From positions 1 to 64,000 of the forward strand of contig NZ_JAGHMF010000017.1 in assembly GCF_017741815.1 (NCBI RefSeq): a stretch of 64,000 nucleotides of DNA. Direction: 5' to 3'. A program made the position numbers and the translations under genes. The notes under the pieces were generated by a model. That model was not told the origin of the DNA. It ran no database searches and saw nothing but the letters and a program-made list of their open reading frames with translations. This stretch comes from Rhizobium sp. 16-488-2b (GTDB taxonomy: Bacteria; Pseudomonadota; Alphaproteobacteria; Rhizobiales; Rhizobiaceae). Below, piece after piece: positions 51,066 to 60,678 of the stretch (within the stretch, counting starts at the first letter, position 1; each line of letters begins with the position of its first letter).

Positions 51066-51821
51066 TCACCGCCCCAGATAATTCTCGATCACCTTCGGAT
51101 CGGAGCTCACAAAATCGATCGACCCCTCGGCCAGCACCGAGCCTTCAGCAAGACACGTCACCTTCACCCCAAGGTCGCGAATAAACCCCATGTCGTGCTC
51201 GACGACCACGACCGACCGCGTCTTGGCAATCTCCTTGAGCAGGATCGCCGTCTCCGCCGTCTCCGCATCCGTCATCCCGGCCACCGGCTCGTCGACGAGC
51301 AACAGCTTCGGCTCCTGCGCCAGAAGCATGCCGATCTCCAGCCACTGCTTCTGCCCATGGCTGAGATTGGCGGCAAGGTCGTCGCGGCGGTGCGTCAGGC
51401 GAACGGTCGCGAGGATCTCGTCGATACGCGACCGGTCCTCGCTCGACAGCCGGTAGAACAAAGTCGAGAACACGCCGCGCCGGCGGTTCAGCGCCAGCTC
51501 GATATTGTCCCACACCGTGTGGCTCTCGAACACCGTCGGCTTCTGGAACTTGCGGCCGATGCCGAGCTGGGCGATGTCGGCTTCGTCAAGCTTGGTGAGG
51601 TCGGTCTGCCCGTTGAAGAAGACCTGGCCGGTGTCCGGCCGCGTCTTGCCGGTGATGATGTCCATCATCGTCGTCTTGCCGGCGCCGTTCGGGCCGATGA
51701 TGGCGCGAAGTTCGCCCGGTTCGATGACGATCGACAGCGAGTTCAGCGCCTTGAAGCCATCGAAGGAGACGGAGACGTTGTCGAGATAGAGAACGCTGTT
51801 GGGTTTGACGTCAGGGATCAT
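51066..51821 (-). CDS. urtD: Urea ABC transporter ATPase UrtD
   Basis: 251 residues from ATG 51821 (a GTG at 51830 overlaps the urtC stop and is the alternative). LivG type: Walker A IGPNGAGKTTMM, signature LSHGQKQWLEIGMLL (LSHGQ in place of LSGGQ, normal for UrtD), Walker B KLLLVDEPVAGMTDAE and H-loop VVVEHDMGFI. It overlaps or abuts urtC, as expected for a co-translated subunit. Confidence 0.92.
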   Translation of the reverse strand: MIPDVKPNSVLYLDNVSVSFDGFKALNSLSIVIEPGELRAIIGPNGAGKTTMMDIITGKTRPDTGQVFFNGQTDLTKLDEADIAQLGIGRKFQKPTVFESHTVWDNIELALNRRRGVFSTLFYRLSSEDRSRIDEILATVRLTHRRDDLAANLSHGQKQWLEIGMLLAQEPKLLLVDEPVAGMTDAETAETAILLKEIAKTRSVVVVEHDMGFIRDLGVKVTCLAEGSVLAEGSIDFVSSDPKVIENYLGR

Positions 51822-51826
51822 GGCGC

Positions 51827-52990
51827 TCACTCCGCGGGCTGGATTTCTGCGTCCACACCGTCTTCGCGTTTCGCGGGCGGCGTGTCGCTGGAGGATGGCT
51901 TGCGCTTGCCGAGATACTGGCCGATCGTGCCCACGATGCCCTTGGGCAGGAACAGCGTCACCGCGACGAACAGACCGCCGAGCGCGAAGAGCCAGAATTC
52001 GGGGAAGAGGCCGGTAAAGATCGTCTTGCCACCATTGACCATGATCGCGCCGATGATCGGCCCGATCAGCGTCGAGCGGCCACCAACCGCCGTCCAGATG
52101 ACGACTTCGATCGAGTTGGCCGGCGCGAATTCGCCCGGGTTGATGATGCCCACCTGCGGCACGTAGAGCGCGCCGGCGATCCCCGCCATCATCGCCGAGA
52201 CGACGAAGGTGAAGAGCTTGAAGTGCTCGACGCGGTAGCCGAGGAAGCGCGTGCGGCTTTCCGCGTCGCGCACGCCGACCAGCACCTTGCCGAACTTCGA
52301 GCGCACGATGGCGGACGCGATCAGCAGCGAGAGTGCCAGCAGGATCGCGGTGGCCGAAAAGAGTGCCGCGCGGGTGCCGTCGGCCTGGATGTTGTAGCCG
52401 ATGATATCCTTGAAATCGGTCAGGCCATTATTGCCGCCGAAGCCCATGTCGTTGCGGAAGAAGGCGAGCAGCAGCGCATAGGTCATCGCCTGGGTGATGA
52501 TGGAGAGATAGACGCCGTTGACGCGCGAGCGGAAGGCGAACCAGCCGAAGACGAAGGCGAGCAGTCCGGGCACGACGAGCACCATCAGCGCCGCGAACCA
52601 GAAATGGTCAAACCCATGCCAGAACCACGGCAGTTCCTTGTAGTTCAGGAACACCATGAAATCGGGCAGGATGGGATCGCCGTAGCTGCCGCGCGTGCCG
52701 ATCTGGCGCATCAGATACATGCCCATCGCATACCCCCCGAGCGCAAAGAAGGCGCCGTGGCCGAGCGAGAGAATACCGCAGAAGCCCCAGACGAGATCAA
52801 GCGCCAGCGCCAGAAGCGCATAGGTCAGATACTTGCCGAACAGCGACATGATGTAGGTCGGGATGTGCACGGGGCTCGATGCCGGCGTCATCAGGTTCAG
52901 GACCGGCACCAGCACGGCAAGCGCCAAGAGGATGAAGAGCGCGACGATGATCTTGCGATCGAGAGACCGGAGAAGGAAGGCCGTAATCAT
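51827..52990 (-). CDS. urtC: Urea ABC transporter permease UrtC
   Basis: 387 residues from ATG 52990, which overlaps the urtB stop as ATGA. LivM-type permease with about nine helices: LTYALLALALDLVWGFCGIL, SLGHGAFFALGGYAMGMYLM, and ESRTRFLGYRVEHFKLFTFV in the coupling region. The hydrophilic C-terminal 30 residues are typical of UrtC. It forms the channel with UrtB. Confidence 0.92.
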   Translation of the reverse strand: MITAFLLRSLDRKIIVALFILLALAVLVPVLNLMTPASSPVHIPTYIMSLFGKYLTYALLALALDLVWGFCGILSLGHGAFFALGGYAMGMYLMRQIGTRGSYGDPILPDFMVFLNYKELPWFWHGFDHFWFAALMVLVVPGLLAFVFGWFAFRSRVNGVYLSIITQAMTYALLLAFFRNDMGFGGNNGLTDFKDIIGYNIQADGTRAALFSATAILLALSLLIASAIVRSKFGKVLVGVRDAESRTRFLGYRVEHFKLFTFVVSAMMAGIAGALYVPQVGIINPGEFAPANSIEVVIWTAVGGRSTLIGPIIGAIMVNGGKTIFTGLFPEFWLFALGGLFVAVTLFLPKGIVGTIGQYLGKRKPSSSDTPPAKREDGVDAEIQPAE

Positions 52991-54606
52991 GCTTCCACCG
53001 CCCTTCCTTTGAGTGCGAAGAGCCCACGCGGCCGCTTCTGGATGAAGAGAATGATGAGGACGAGCACCAGGATCTTGCCGAGCACGGCGCCGGCGAAGGG
53101 CTCGAGGAACTTGTTGACGACGCCGAGCGACAGCGCGCCGACCAGCGTGCCCCACAGATTGCCGACGCCGCCGAACACCACGACCATGAAGCTGTCGATG
53201 ATGTAGCTCTGACCGAGATTGGGCGAGACGTTGTCGATCTGGCTGAGCGCCACGCCCGCCATCCCGGCAATGCCGGAGCCGAGCGCGAAGGTGAAGGCAT
53301 CGACCCATCCGGTGCGGATGCCCATCGACGATGCCATTCGGCGGTTCTGCGTGACGGCGCGCATCTGCAGGCCGAAGGCGGAACGCTTCAGCAGCATCAG
53401 CAGCGTCACGAACACGGCCATGGAGAAGACGATGATCCACAGGCGGTTCCAGGTGATCGACAGGCCGCCGAGTTCGAACGCGCCCGACATCCAGCTTGGA
53501 TTGCGCACTTCGCGGTTGGTCGGCCCGAAGATCGAGCGCACCGCCTGCTGCAGGATGAGCGACACGCCCCAGGTGGCGAGAAGCGTTTCCAGCGGACGTC
53601 CATAGAGATAGCGGATCACGGTGCGTTCGATGACGAGGCCGACGAAGCCGGTGAAGATGAAGGCGGCCGGTACGGCGAAGGCCAGCGAGTAGACTTCGAG
53701 GCCAGGGAAGGTCGAGGCGATATACTGCTGCACGACATAGGTCGTGTAGGCGCCGATCATCACCATCTCGCCATGCGCCATGTTGATGACGCCCATGACG
53801 CCGAAGGTGATGGCAAGGCCGATGGCGGCAAGCAGCAGCACCGAGCCGAGCGACAGGCCGTACCAGACGTTCTGCACCACGTCCCAGAGCGCCAGGCTGC
53901 GATTGATCGTGTTGATATGCGTCTGGATCTCGCCCTTGAGTTCGTCGGGCGCGGTCGCCATCGCCGTCGTCAGGATGGTCAGCGCGTTGCGGCCGCCACG
54001 GGCGGCGATCGTGTCGATGGCGGCCTTCTTGTCCTCGGCGCCGACATCGCTCTTCAGCACCATCACGGCGCGGGCGGCTTCCATCGTCTCCTTGACCTCG
54101 CCGTCCTTCTCGGCGGCAAGTGCGGAGTTCAGCAGTTCGAGATTGGCGGGATCGGCATCGCGCAGCAGTCCCTGGGCGGCGGCAAGGCGCGCGCCCCGAT
54201 CGGGAGAGAGCAGCGTCAGCTGGCTCATGGCCGAAGCAATGACACCTCGCAGCGAATTGTTGATCCGGACCTTCGACATGTAGTCCGCATCGATGTCAGC
54301 GACAGCTTCGCCGCTGATCGGATCGGAAAAGGTCGGCTCATCCTCCGTGCCGCCCTGAAGCAGAACCGGGCCACCGCTTTCCGAATTCACGTAAAGCTGG
54401 CCGTCGCTGAGCTGCTGCAGGATCTGGCTGACATGGGCATCGCCGGATGCGACCAGCGCCTTGATGGCGACCTCACGCTCCGGAAAATCGCCGACGCCGA
54501 GCGCGTCGACCAGCGCGTGGATATCTTCCTGCGCCTTCAGCGCCGTGGCGAATGCCGGCAGGGCCAGGCACAAGGTCAAAAGCAAAATCTTGATGGCGCG
54601 ATACAT
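52987..54606 (-). CDS. urtB: Urea ABC transporter permease UrtB with long N-terminal domain
   Basis: 539 residues from ATG 54606. After a signal-like helix (ILLLTLCLALPAFATALKAQ) about 220 residues form a periplasmic helical-repeat (HEAT-like) domain (EREVAIKALVASGDAHVSQI, RLAAAQGLLRDADPANLELL). The LivH-type permease follows (VQNVWYGLSLGSVLLLAAIG, GVINMAHGEMVMIGAYTTYV). Many proteobacterial UrtB proteins have this extension, absent from LivH. Urea passes with UrtC. Confidence 0.92.
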   Translation of the reverse strand: MYRAIKILLLTLCLALPAFATALKAQEDIHALVDALGVGDFPEREVAIKALVASGDAHVSQILQQLSDGQLYVNSESGGPVLLQGGTEDEPTFSDPISGEAVADIDADYMSKVRINNSLRGVIASAMSQLTLLSPDRGARLAAAQGLLRDADPANLELLNSALAAEKDGEVKETMEAARAVMVLKSDVGAEDKKAAIDTIAARGGRNALTILTTAMATAPDELKGEIQTHINTINRSLALWDVVQNVWYGLSLGSVLLLAAIGLAITFGVMGVINMAHGEMVMIGAYTTYVVQQYIASTFPGLEVYSLAFAVPAAFIFTGFVGLVIERTVIRYLYGRPLETLLATWGVSLILQQAVRSIFGPTNREVRNPSWMSGAFELGGLSITWNRLWIIVFSMAVFVTLLMLLKRSAFGLQMRAVTQNRRMASSMGIRTGWVDAFTFALGSGIAGMAGVALSQIDNVSPNLGQSYIIDSFMVVVFGGVGNLWGTLVGALSLGVVNKFLEPFAGAVLGKILVLVLIILFIQKRPRGLFALKGRAVEA

Positions 54607-54717
54607 CGGCTTTCTGCCTCGGTTATCGTTGGCCTTCCGGCGCAATCGGGAGAAATTCAGGCCTCTAACTCGGCAACTGCCGTCCGAAGCCTCAAGGCCA
54701 CGCTTCGGAGAGAGAAC

Positions 54718-54746
54718 TTCCGCCCGGACAGGAGGGCCGGACGGAA
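54718..54746 (-). other. Hairpin between urtA and urtB
   Basis: Arms TTCCG+CCGG and CCGG+CGGAA, each interrupted by one base, around a 9-base loop. No T run follows on the - strand. Such stems after a binding-protein gene often protect or attenuate the mRNA so that more binding protein than permease is made. Confidence 0.45.
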
Positions 54747-54782
54747 GCTGTTTTCAGGCTTTTAGAGTGAAGGGGTGTCCAC

Positions 54783-56075
54783 TCAGGAGCCCTTGCCGCC
54801 GCACTTGCCCGTTGCGACATTGAAGTTGCCGCAGTTCATGGGCTTGCGCCAATCGGAGATCAGGTCCTTGGAGTCAGGCAGGAAGTCCGACCATTCGTCG
54901 CCGACGACAGCAGGGGTCTGCTGAACGATTTCGAACTGGCCGTTCGCCTGGATTTCACCGATCAGCACCGGCTTGGTGATGTGGTGGTTCGGCATGACCG
55001 TGGCGTAACCGCCCGACAGGTTCGGAACAGTGGTGCCGATGATCGTGTCGAGAACCTTGTCCGTGTCGGTCGTGCCGGCAGCCTGAACCGCCTTAACCCA
55101 TGCGTTGAAGCCGATATAGGCGGCTTCCATCGGGTCGTTGGTCACGCGCTTGTCGTTCTTGGTGTAGGCATGCCATTCCTTGATGAACTTCTTGTTCGCC
55201 GGGCTTTCGACCGACTCGAAGTAGTTCCAGGCAGCCAGGTGGCCGACGAGCGGCTTGGTGTCGAGACCGGCAAGCTCTTCTTCGCCGACCGAGAAGGCGA
55301 CGACTGGGATGTCGGTTGCCTTGACGCCCTGGTTGCCGAGTTCCTTGTAGAATGGAACGTTGGCGTCACCGTTGATGGTGGAGACGACAGCGGTCTTCTT
55401 GCCGGCGCCGCCGAATTCCTTGATCTTGGAGACTTCCGTCTGCCAGTCGGAGAAGCCGAACGGCGTGTAGTTGACGATGATGTCTTCCTTCGGAATGCCC
55501 TTCGAGATCAGGTAGGCTTCCAGGATCTTGTTGGTCGTGCGCGGATAGACGTAGTCGGTGCCTTCGAGAACGAAGCGCTTAACGCCTTCTTTTTCCATCA
55601 GATAGTCGACGGCCGGGATCGCCTGCTGGTTCGGAGCGGCGCCCGTGTAGAAGATGTTGCGCGAGGACTCTTCGCCTTCATACTGAACCGGGTAGAACAG
55701 GATGGAGTTGAGCTCTTCGAAAACCGGCAGGACCGACTTGCGCGAGGAGGACGTCCAGCAACCGAAGACGGCCGCGACCTTGTCCTTTTCGATCAGCTCG
55801 CGTGCTTTTTCGGCGAACAGCGGCCAGTCGGAAGCCGGGTCGACGACGACGGCTTCGAGCTTCTTGCCGAGAAGGCCGCCCTTCTTGTTCTGCTCATCGA
55901 TGAGCATCAGCATGGCGTCTTTCAGCGTCGTTTCGGAGATCGCCATCGTGCCGGACAGCGAATGCAGAACGCCGACCTTGATGGTGTCGTCAGCCGCAAC
56001 GGCTCCATGGAATGCGCCCGTGGCCGACATGACGGCGCCGAGCACGGCACCGGAAACATATGATCGCAGATTCAT
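54783..56075 (-). CDS. urtA: Urea ABC transporter binding protein UrtA
   Basis: 430 residues from ATG 56075 (AGAGGGG upstream). A signal peptide ending GAFHGAVAA is followed by an amide-urea binding protein of the type I fold: IKVGVLHSLSGTMAISETTL, VAAVFGCWTSSSRKSVLPVF, LFYPVQYEGEESSRNIFYTG and GEIQANGQFEIVQQTPAVVG. It captures urea in the periplasm. First gene of a likely long transcript urtABCDE-ureD...C. It diverges from the transporter-kinase gene. Confidence 0.95.
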   Translation of the reverse strand: MNLRSYVSGAVLGAVMSATGAFHGAVAADDTIKVGVLHSLSGTMAISETTLKDAMLMLIDEQNKKGGLLGKKLEAVVVDPASDWPLFAEKARELIEKDKVAAVFGCWTSSSRKSVLPVFEELNSILFYPVQYEGEESSRNIFYTGAAPNQQAIPAVDYLMEKEGVKRFVLEGTDYVYPRTTNKILEAYLISKGIPKEDIIVNYTPFGFSDWQTEVSKIKEFGGAGKKTAVVSTINGDANVPFYKELGNQGVKATDIPVVAFSVGEEELAGLDTKPLVGHLAAWNYFESVESPANKKFIKEWHAYTKNDKRVTNDPMEAAYIGFNAWVKAVQAAGTTDTDKVLDTIIGTTVPNLSGGYATVMPNHHITKPVLIGEIQANGQFEIVQQTPAVVGDEWSDFLPDSKDLISDWRKPMNCGNFNVATGKCGGKGS

Positions 56076-56164
56076 CTGGTTGATCCCCTCTTCTTGTTCC
56101 GACAACAGGCCTGAAACGGCGATTAACTGTTGCTTAAGGGACTATCCGGTGCTGCACTGCGAAA

Positions 56165-56174
56165 GCGTATACGC
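56165..56174. promoter_or_regulatory. Candidate operator GCGTATACGC in the urtA / transporter-kinase gap
   Basis: A perfect 10-base palindrome midway between the divergent starts (56075 and 56260). It is a reasonable site for the nearby LuxR-type regulator, since that group reads short dyads, but this is inference. Confidence 0.3.
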
Positions 56175-56259
56175 GAAATGACGTAGGTGACGGGGCGAAA
56201 TGTGCAGTTTTGCGTTGCACCGCACTCTTAAGCCCCGCACTGTTCCATGTTACGAACGC

Positions 56260-59200
56260 ATGACAAGGGGAACGAAGGGGCCGATTACGGGCATGGCAGC
56301 GCGGCAACGCATTATTCCGGTCAGGCGCGAATACAATCGCTGGGTCGCCAACCAGACGCTGGAAGACTATGCGCTGCGCTTCACCGCCAAGAGCGCCCGG
56401 CAGTTCTCCTCGCAGCGCATCTCGCAGACGGCGATCGGCGCCATCTCCTTCCTGGCGCTGGAGGCGATCGGCGGCGCCATCACGCTCTCCTACGGCACCA
56501 CCAACGCCTTCTACGCCATCATCGTCGCCTCGATCGCCATGCTCGCCATCGGCCTGCCGATCAGCCGCTACGCGATCCGCCACGGTGTCGACATCGACCT
56601 GCTGACCCGCGGCGCCAGCTTCGGCTATATCGGCTCGACCATCACCTCGCTGATCTACGCCAGCTTCACCTTCATGCTGTTTGCGATCGAAGCGTCGATC
56701 ATGTCCGGCGCGCTGGAGCTGACCTTGGGCATTCCGCTCTGGATCGGCTACATCATCAGCGCCGTCATGGTCATCCCGCTCGTCACCCACGGCGTCCGGC
56801 TGATCAGCCGCTTCCAGCTCCTGACACAGCCCTTCTGGATCGTCCTCAACATCCTGCCCTTCCTCTTCATCGCCGTGATGGACTGGGAGAAGTTCGACCT
56901 CTGGCGCGCCTTCTCCGGCATCCGCCATGCGTCGGGGCCGCCCGGCACCATCGCCCCCTTCGATCTCGTCGAGTTCGGAGCGGCCTCCGCCGTCATCCTG
57001 GCGCTGATGTCGCAGATCGGCGAGCAGGCCGACTTCCTGCGCTTCCTCCCCCCGGAAAAGCAGACGAAGTGGCGTCACCGACTGGCCGTCTTCCTCGCCG
57101 GTCCCGGCTGGGTCATCATCGGCGCGCCGAAGCTCTTGGCCGGCTCCTTTCTCGTCGTGCTCACTTTTGCTTCAGGAGTGCCCGCCGACCGCGCCGCCGA
57201 TCCGGCGCAGATGTATCTGACCGCCTTCGGCTACATGATTCCCTGGCACAACGCCGCGCTGCTGCTGATGGCCGCCTTCGTCATGGTCTCGCAGCTGAAG
57301 ATCAACGTGATGAACGCCTATGCCGGCTCGCTCGCCTGGTCGAACTTCTTCTCACGCCTCACTCACAGCCACCCCGGCCGCGTCATCTGGCTGGTGTTCA
57401 ACGTGGCGATTGCACTGCTCCTGATGGAGTTAGGCATCTACCGGCTGCTTGAGGAAACGCTCGGCATCTTCTCGATCATCGCCATGGCCTGGCTCTGCAC
57501 CATCTCGGCCGATCTCTTCATCAACAAGCCGCTCGGGCTCGCCCCTCCGGGCATCGAGTTCAAGCGCGCCCATCTCTACGACATCAACCCCGTCGGCCTC
57601 GGCGCCATGACGCTGTCTGCGACCATCGCGCTCATCGCCCATTTCGGCGTCTTCGGCACGGTCGCGGCGTCGCTGGCACCCTACATCACCCTCATCGTCG
57701 CCCTGATCGCCTCGCCCGCCATCGCCTGGGCCACCAAAGGCAAGTTCTACCTCGCCCGCAAGCCGCGCCAGAGCTGGAAGAACCTGACCAACATCACCTG
57801 TTCCGTCTGCGAACACCCGTTCGAGCCCGAGGACATGGCCTGGTGTCCCGCCTATGCCGCGCCGATCTGCTCGCTCTGCTGTTCGCTCGACAGTCGCTGC
57901 CACGACATGTGCAAGCCCAATGCGCATCTAAACGCGCAGGTCGGCTATGTCGCCAAGGCTGTGCTGCCCGAAACCATCGTCCAGAAGCTCACCACGCGCC
58001 TCGGCCGCTACGGCATCGCCGTCGTCCTGGCGCTCACCGCCGTCGGCGCAATCCTCGCCATGATCGCTCACCAGGTCTCCTCGGCCTCGCCGGAGACCGC
58101 CGAGGTCGTCAACGGCACGATCCTCATCGTCTTCTTCGTCTTCGCCGTCATCGCCGGCGTCGTCTGCTGGTTCTATGTGCTCGCCCATGACAGCCGCGTC
58201 GTCGCCGAAGAGGAGTCCTCGCGCCAGAACACGCTGCTGCTTAAAGAAATCGCCGCCCACAAGAAGACCGACGCCGCACTGCAAGCCGCCAAGGAAACCG
58301 CCGAGGCCGCCAACCGCGCCAAGAGCCGCTACGTCGTCGGCCTCAGCCACGAGCTGCGCACACCGCTCAACGCCGTGCTCGGCTACGCCCAGATCCTCGA
58401 GCGCGACGAGACCATCCCGACGCCGCGTCAGTCGTCGATCAAGGTCATCCGCCGTAGCGCCGAACATCTCTCCGGCCTTATCGACGGCCTGCTCGATATC
58501 TCCAAGATCGAGGCCGGCCGCCTGCAGGTCTATTCCAACGAGATCAACATCCAGGATTTCCTCGACCAGATCGTCGACATGTTCCGCCCGCAGGCGCTTG
58601 CCAAGGGCCTGACCTTCAACCACCAGCGCGCGCCTGCCCTACCGCAGTTCGTGCGCACCGACGAGAAGCGCTTGCGCCAGATCCTCGTCAATCTGCTGTC
58701 CAACGCCATCAAGTTCACCGATGAGGGCACCGTCACTTTCGACGTCGCCTATCGCAGCCAGGTCGCCACCTTCACCGTGACGGACACCGGCCGCGGCATC
58801 GCCGAGAAGGACCTGAGCCGCATCTACGAGCCATTCCAGCGCGGCGAAGCCGATAGCATCCGGCCCATGCCCGGCCTCGGCCTTGGGCTGACCATCACCC
58901 AGCTTCTGACCAACACGCTCGGCGGCGAAATCTCGGTGACCAGCGAGAAGGACAAGGGCTCGACCTTCCGCGTGCGGCTGATGCTCTCGGCCGTACTGCG
59001 CGAGATGGCCGCGCCGCCGCAGGAAAAGAAGATCGTCAGCTACGACGGCCCGCGCCGCACGATCGTCGTCGTCGACGACAACGAGGACCACCGCGAGATG
59101 ATGCGCGAGATTCTGGTCCCACTCGATTTCGTCGTGCTGACGGCCGCCAGCGGTACGGATTGCCTGACGCTGATCGAAGGTATCCAGCCCGACCTCTTCC

Positions 59201-59679
59201 TCGTCGACATTCTGATGCCTGGCATGAACGGCTGGCAGCTCGTATCGAGGCTCCGCGAAGCCGGCCAGACCGCGCCGATCGTCATGCTGTCGGCCAACAT
59301 CGGCGACGCAGCCGCCCATGGCGACAGCGACGACAGCCACAATGACGCGATCGGCAAGCCGGTCGACATCCGCCGCCTGCGCGATAAGCTCGCCCTGCAC
59401 CTCGGCCTGAAATGGCTCTACGCCGAAGCGGCACCCGCAACGCCCAAGAAGACCGAACAGATCCTGCAAAGCCCAGGCTATGCACATGTGCAGGAACTGC
59501 TGCGCCTCGGCGAGATCGGCTATATCAGGGGCATCGAGGCCAAGCTCGCCGACCTTGCCAAGGTGGAGGCAAATCAGCCATTTACCGAGGAACTTCGATC
59601 CTATGTCGCCGCCTTCGACCTGAACGGCTTCATGGCCTTCCTGCACCGCTTCGACGAAAAGGTGGAACACATTGGCTGA
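56260..59679 (+). CDS. NCS1-type transporter fused to Cys-rich module, histidine kinase and receiver
   Basis: 1139 residues from ATG 56260 (alternatives 56200, 56293). Residues about 20-490 form a purine/cytosine (NCS1/CodB-like) permease with some 12 helices (NRWVANQTLEDYALRF; AIGAISFLALEAIGGAITLS). Then a compact module with eight Cys (C514, C517, C529, C537, C540, C541, C547, C551), two more helices, a HisKA domain with H697 (LSHELRTPLNAVLGY), an ATPase (LLSNAIKFTDEG, GRGIAEKDLS, GLGLGLTI), a receiver with D983 and a C-terminal extension. Transport-linked kinases (CbrA, PutP-like) usually carry an SSSF-type domain. The divergent urtA suggests urea or a related N compound. The partner regulator overlaps by 8 bases. 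Confidence 0.88.
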   Translation: MTRGTKGPITGMAARQRIIPVRREYNRWVANQTLEDYALRFTAKSARQFSSQRISQTAIGAISFLALEAIGGAITLSYGTTNAFYAIIVASIAMLAIGLPISRYAIRHGVDIDLLTRGASFGYIGSTITSLIYASFTFMLFAIEASIMSGALELTLGIPLWIGYIISAVMVIPLVTHGVRLISRFQLLTQPFWIVLNILPFLFIAVMDWEKFDLWRAFSGIRHASGPPGTIAPFDLVEFGAASAVILALMSQIGEQADFLRFLPPEKQTKWRHRLAVFLAGPGWVIIGAPKLLAGSFLVVLTFASGVPADRAADPAQMYLTAFGYMIPWHNAALLLMAAFVMVSQLKINVMNAYAGSLAWSNFFSRLTHSHPGRVIWLVFNVAIALLLMELGIYRLLEETLGIFSIIAMAWLCTISADLFINKPLGLAPPGIEFKRAHLYDINPVGLGAMTLSATIALIAHFGVFGTVAASLAPYITLIVALIASPAIAWATKGKFYLARKPRQSWKNLTNITCSVCEHPFEPEDMAWCPAYAAPICSLCCSLDSRCHDMCKPNAHLNAQVGYVAKAVLPETIVQKLTTRLGRYGIAVVLALTAVGAILAMIAHQVSSASPETAEVVNGTILIVFFVFAVIAGVVCWFYVLAHDSRVVAEEESSRQNTLLLKEIAAHKKTDAALQAAKETAEAANRAKSRYVVGLSHELRTPLNAVLGYAQILERDETIPTPRQSSIKVIRRSAEHLSGLIDGLLDISKIEAGRLQVYSNEINIQDFLDQIVDMFRPQALAKGLTFNHQRAPALPQFVRTDEKRLRQILVNLLSNAIKFTDEGTVTFDVAYRSQVATFTVTDTGRGIAEKDLSRIYEPFQRGEADSIRPMPGLGLGLTITQLLTNTLGGEISVTSEKDKGSTFRVRLMLSAVLREMAAPPQEKKIVSYDGPRRTIVVVDDNEDHREMMREILVPLDFVVLTAASGTDCLTLIEGIQPDLFLVDILMPGMNGWQLVSRLREAGQTAPIVMLSANIGDAAAHGDSDDSHNDAIGKPVDIRRLRDKLALHLGLKWLYAEAAPATPKKTEQILQSPGYAHVQELLRLGEIGYIRGIEAKLADLAKVEANQPFTEELRSYVAAFDLNGFMAFLHRFDEKVEHIG

Positions 59680-60568
59680 GCTCCCGCGCGACATCGTTCT
59701 GTTGGTCGACGACTCGCCGGAAGCGCTCGGCTTCCTCACCGATGCGCTGGAACAATCCGGCTTCTCCGTCCTGATCGCGACGTCCGGCTCGGCCGCACTC
59801 AATATCGTCGAGCGCATCACCCCCGATCTCATCCTGCTCGACGCGGTAATGCCAACGATGGACGGCTTCGAGACCTGCCGGCGGCTTAAGGCCAACCCGG
59901 CGATCAGCCAGATCCCCGTCATCTTCATGACCGGCCTGACCGAAACCGAACACGTCGTCCATGCGCTCGGCTCGGGCGGCGTCGACTATCTGACCAAGCC
60001 GATCAACATCGATGAACTCCGCGCCCGCATCGGCGTCCACCTAAAGAACGCCCGCTCCGCGCAAAGCGCCCGCGTGGCGCTCGACGCCGCCGGCCGCCAT
60101 CTCCTGGCGGTCAAGGGCGACGGCAACATCCACTGGTCGACGCCCCAGGCCACCCGCCTCGTCAACGCCGCCATGGGCAGCGACGACGGCATGGACACCG
60201 TCATATCGACCATCGCTGCCTGGATGAAGGACCGCACCGCCGCCACCATCGCCGTCGCCCATGGAGGCCAGGACGTGCTGCAGCTCGCCTTTCTGGGCAC
60301 CATCGGCCCCGACGAATATCTCTTCCGCCTGACCGCCAGCCAGCGCGCCGACGACCAGGTGCTGCGCCAACGCTTCGCGCTCACCCACCGCGAATCCGAG
60401 GTGCTGCTCTGGATCGCCAAGGGCAAGGCCAACCGCGACATCGGCGAAATTCTCGGCCTCTCCGCCCGCACGGTGAACAAGCACCTCGAGCAGATCTACG
60501 TCAAACTCGGCGTCGAAAACCGCGCCTCGGCCGCGGTCAAGGCGGCGCATGTGCTGCATGAGACGTGA
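59672..60568 (+). CDS. Response regulator with LuxR-type HTH, partner of the transporter-kinase
   Basis: 298 residues from TTG 59672 (AAGGTGG seven bases upstream), overlapping the kinase gene by eight bases. Receiver domain: acidic D13/D14, phosphoacceptor D57 (LILLDAVMPTMDGFE) and K in YLTKPINIDEL. A middle domain (residues about 135-225, AGRHLLAVKGDGNIHWSTPQ) is PAS-like in position. The C-terminal LuxR HTH reads FALTHRESEVLLWIAKGKAN then SARTVNKHLEQIYVKLGVEN. Likely controls urt/ure or the kinase's own transport genes. Confidence 0.88.
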   Translation: MAELPRDIVLLVDDSPEALGFLTDALEQSGFSVLIATSGSAALNIVERITPDLILLDAVMPTMDGFETCRRLKANPAISQIPVIFMTGLTETEHVVHALGSGGVDYLTKPINIDELRARIGVHLKNARSAQSARVALDAAGRHLLAVKGDGNIHWSTPQATRLVNAAMGSDDGMDTVISTIAAWMKDRTAATIAVAHGGQDVLQLAFLGTIGPDEYLFRLTASQRADDQVLRQRFALTHRESEVLLWIAKGKANRDIGEILGLSARTVNKHLEQIYVKLGVENRASAAVKAAHVLHET

Positions 60569-60678
60569 GCGAGCCCTGACAGTAAAAAAGACGCTCACAC
60601 TTTAGAAAGCACACATGGATATCCTTGGAGGCAACGCCCGCAAGCCGGGCATGGCATCAAGATGATATCCGACAGGTC

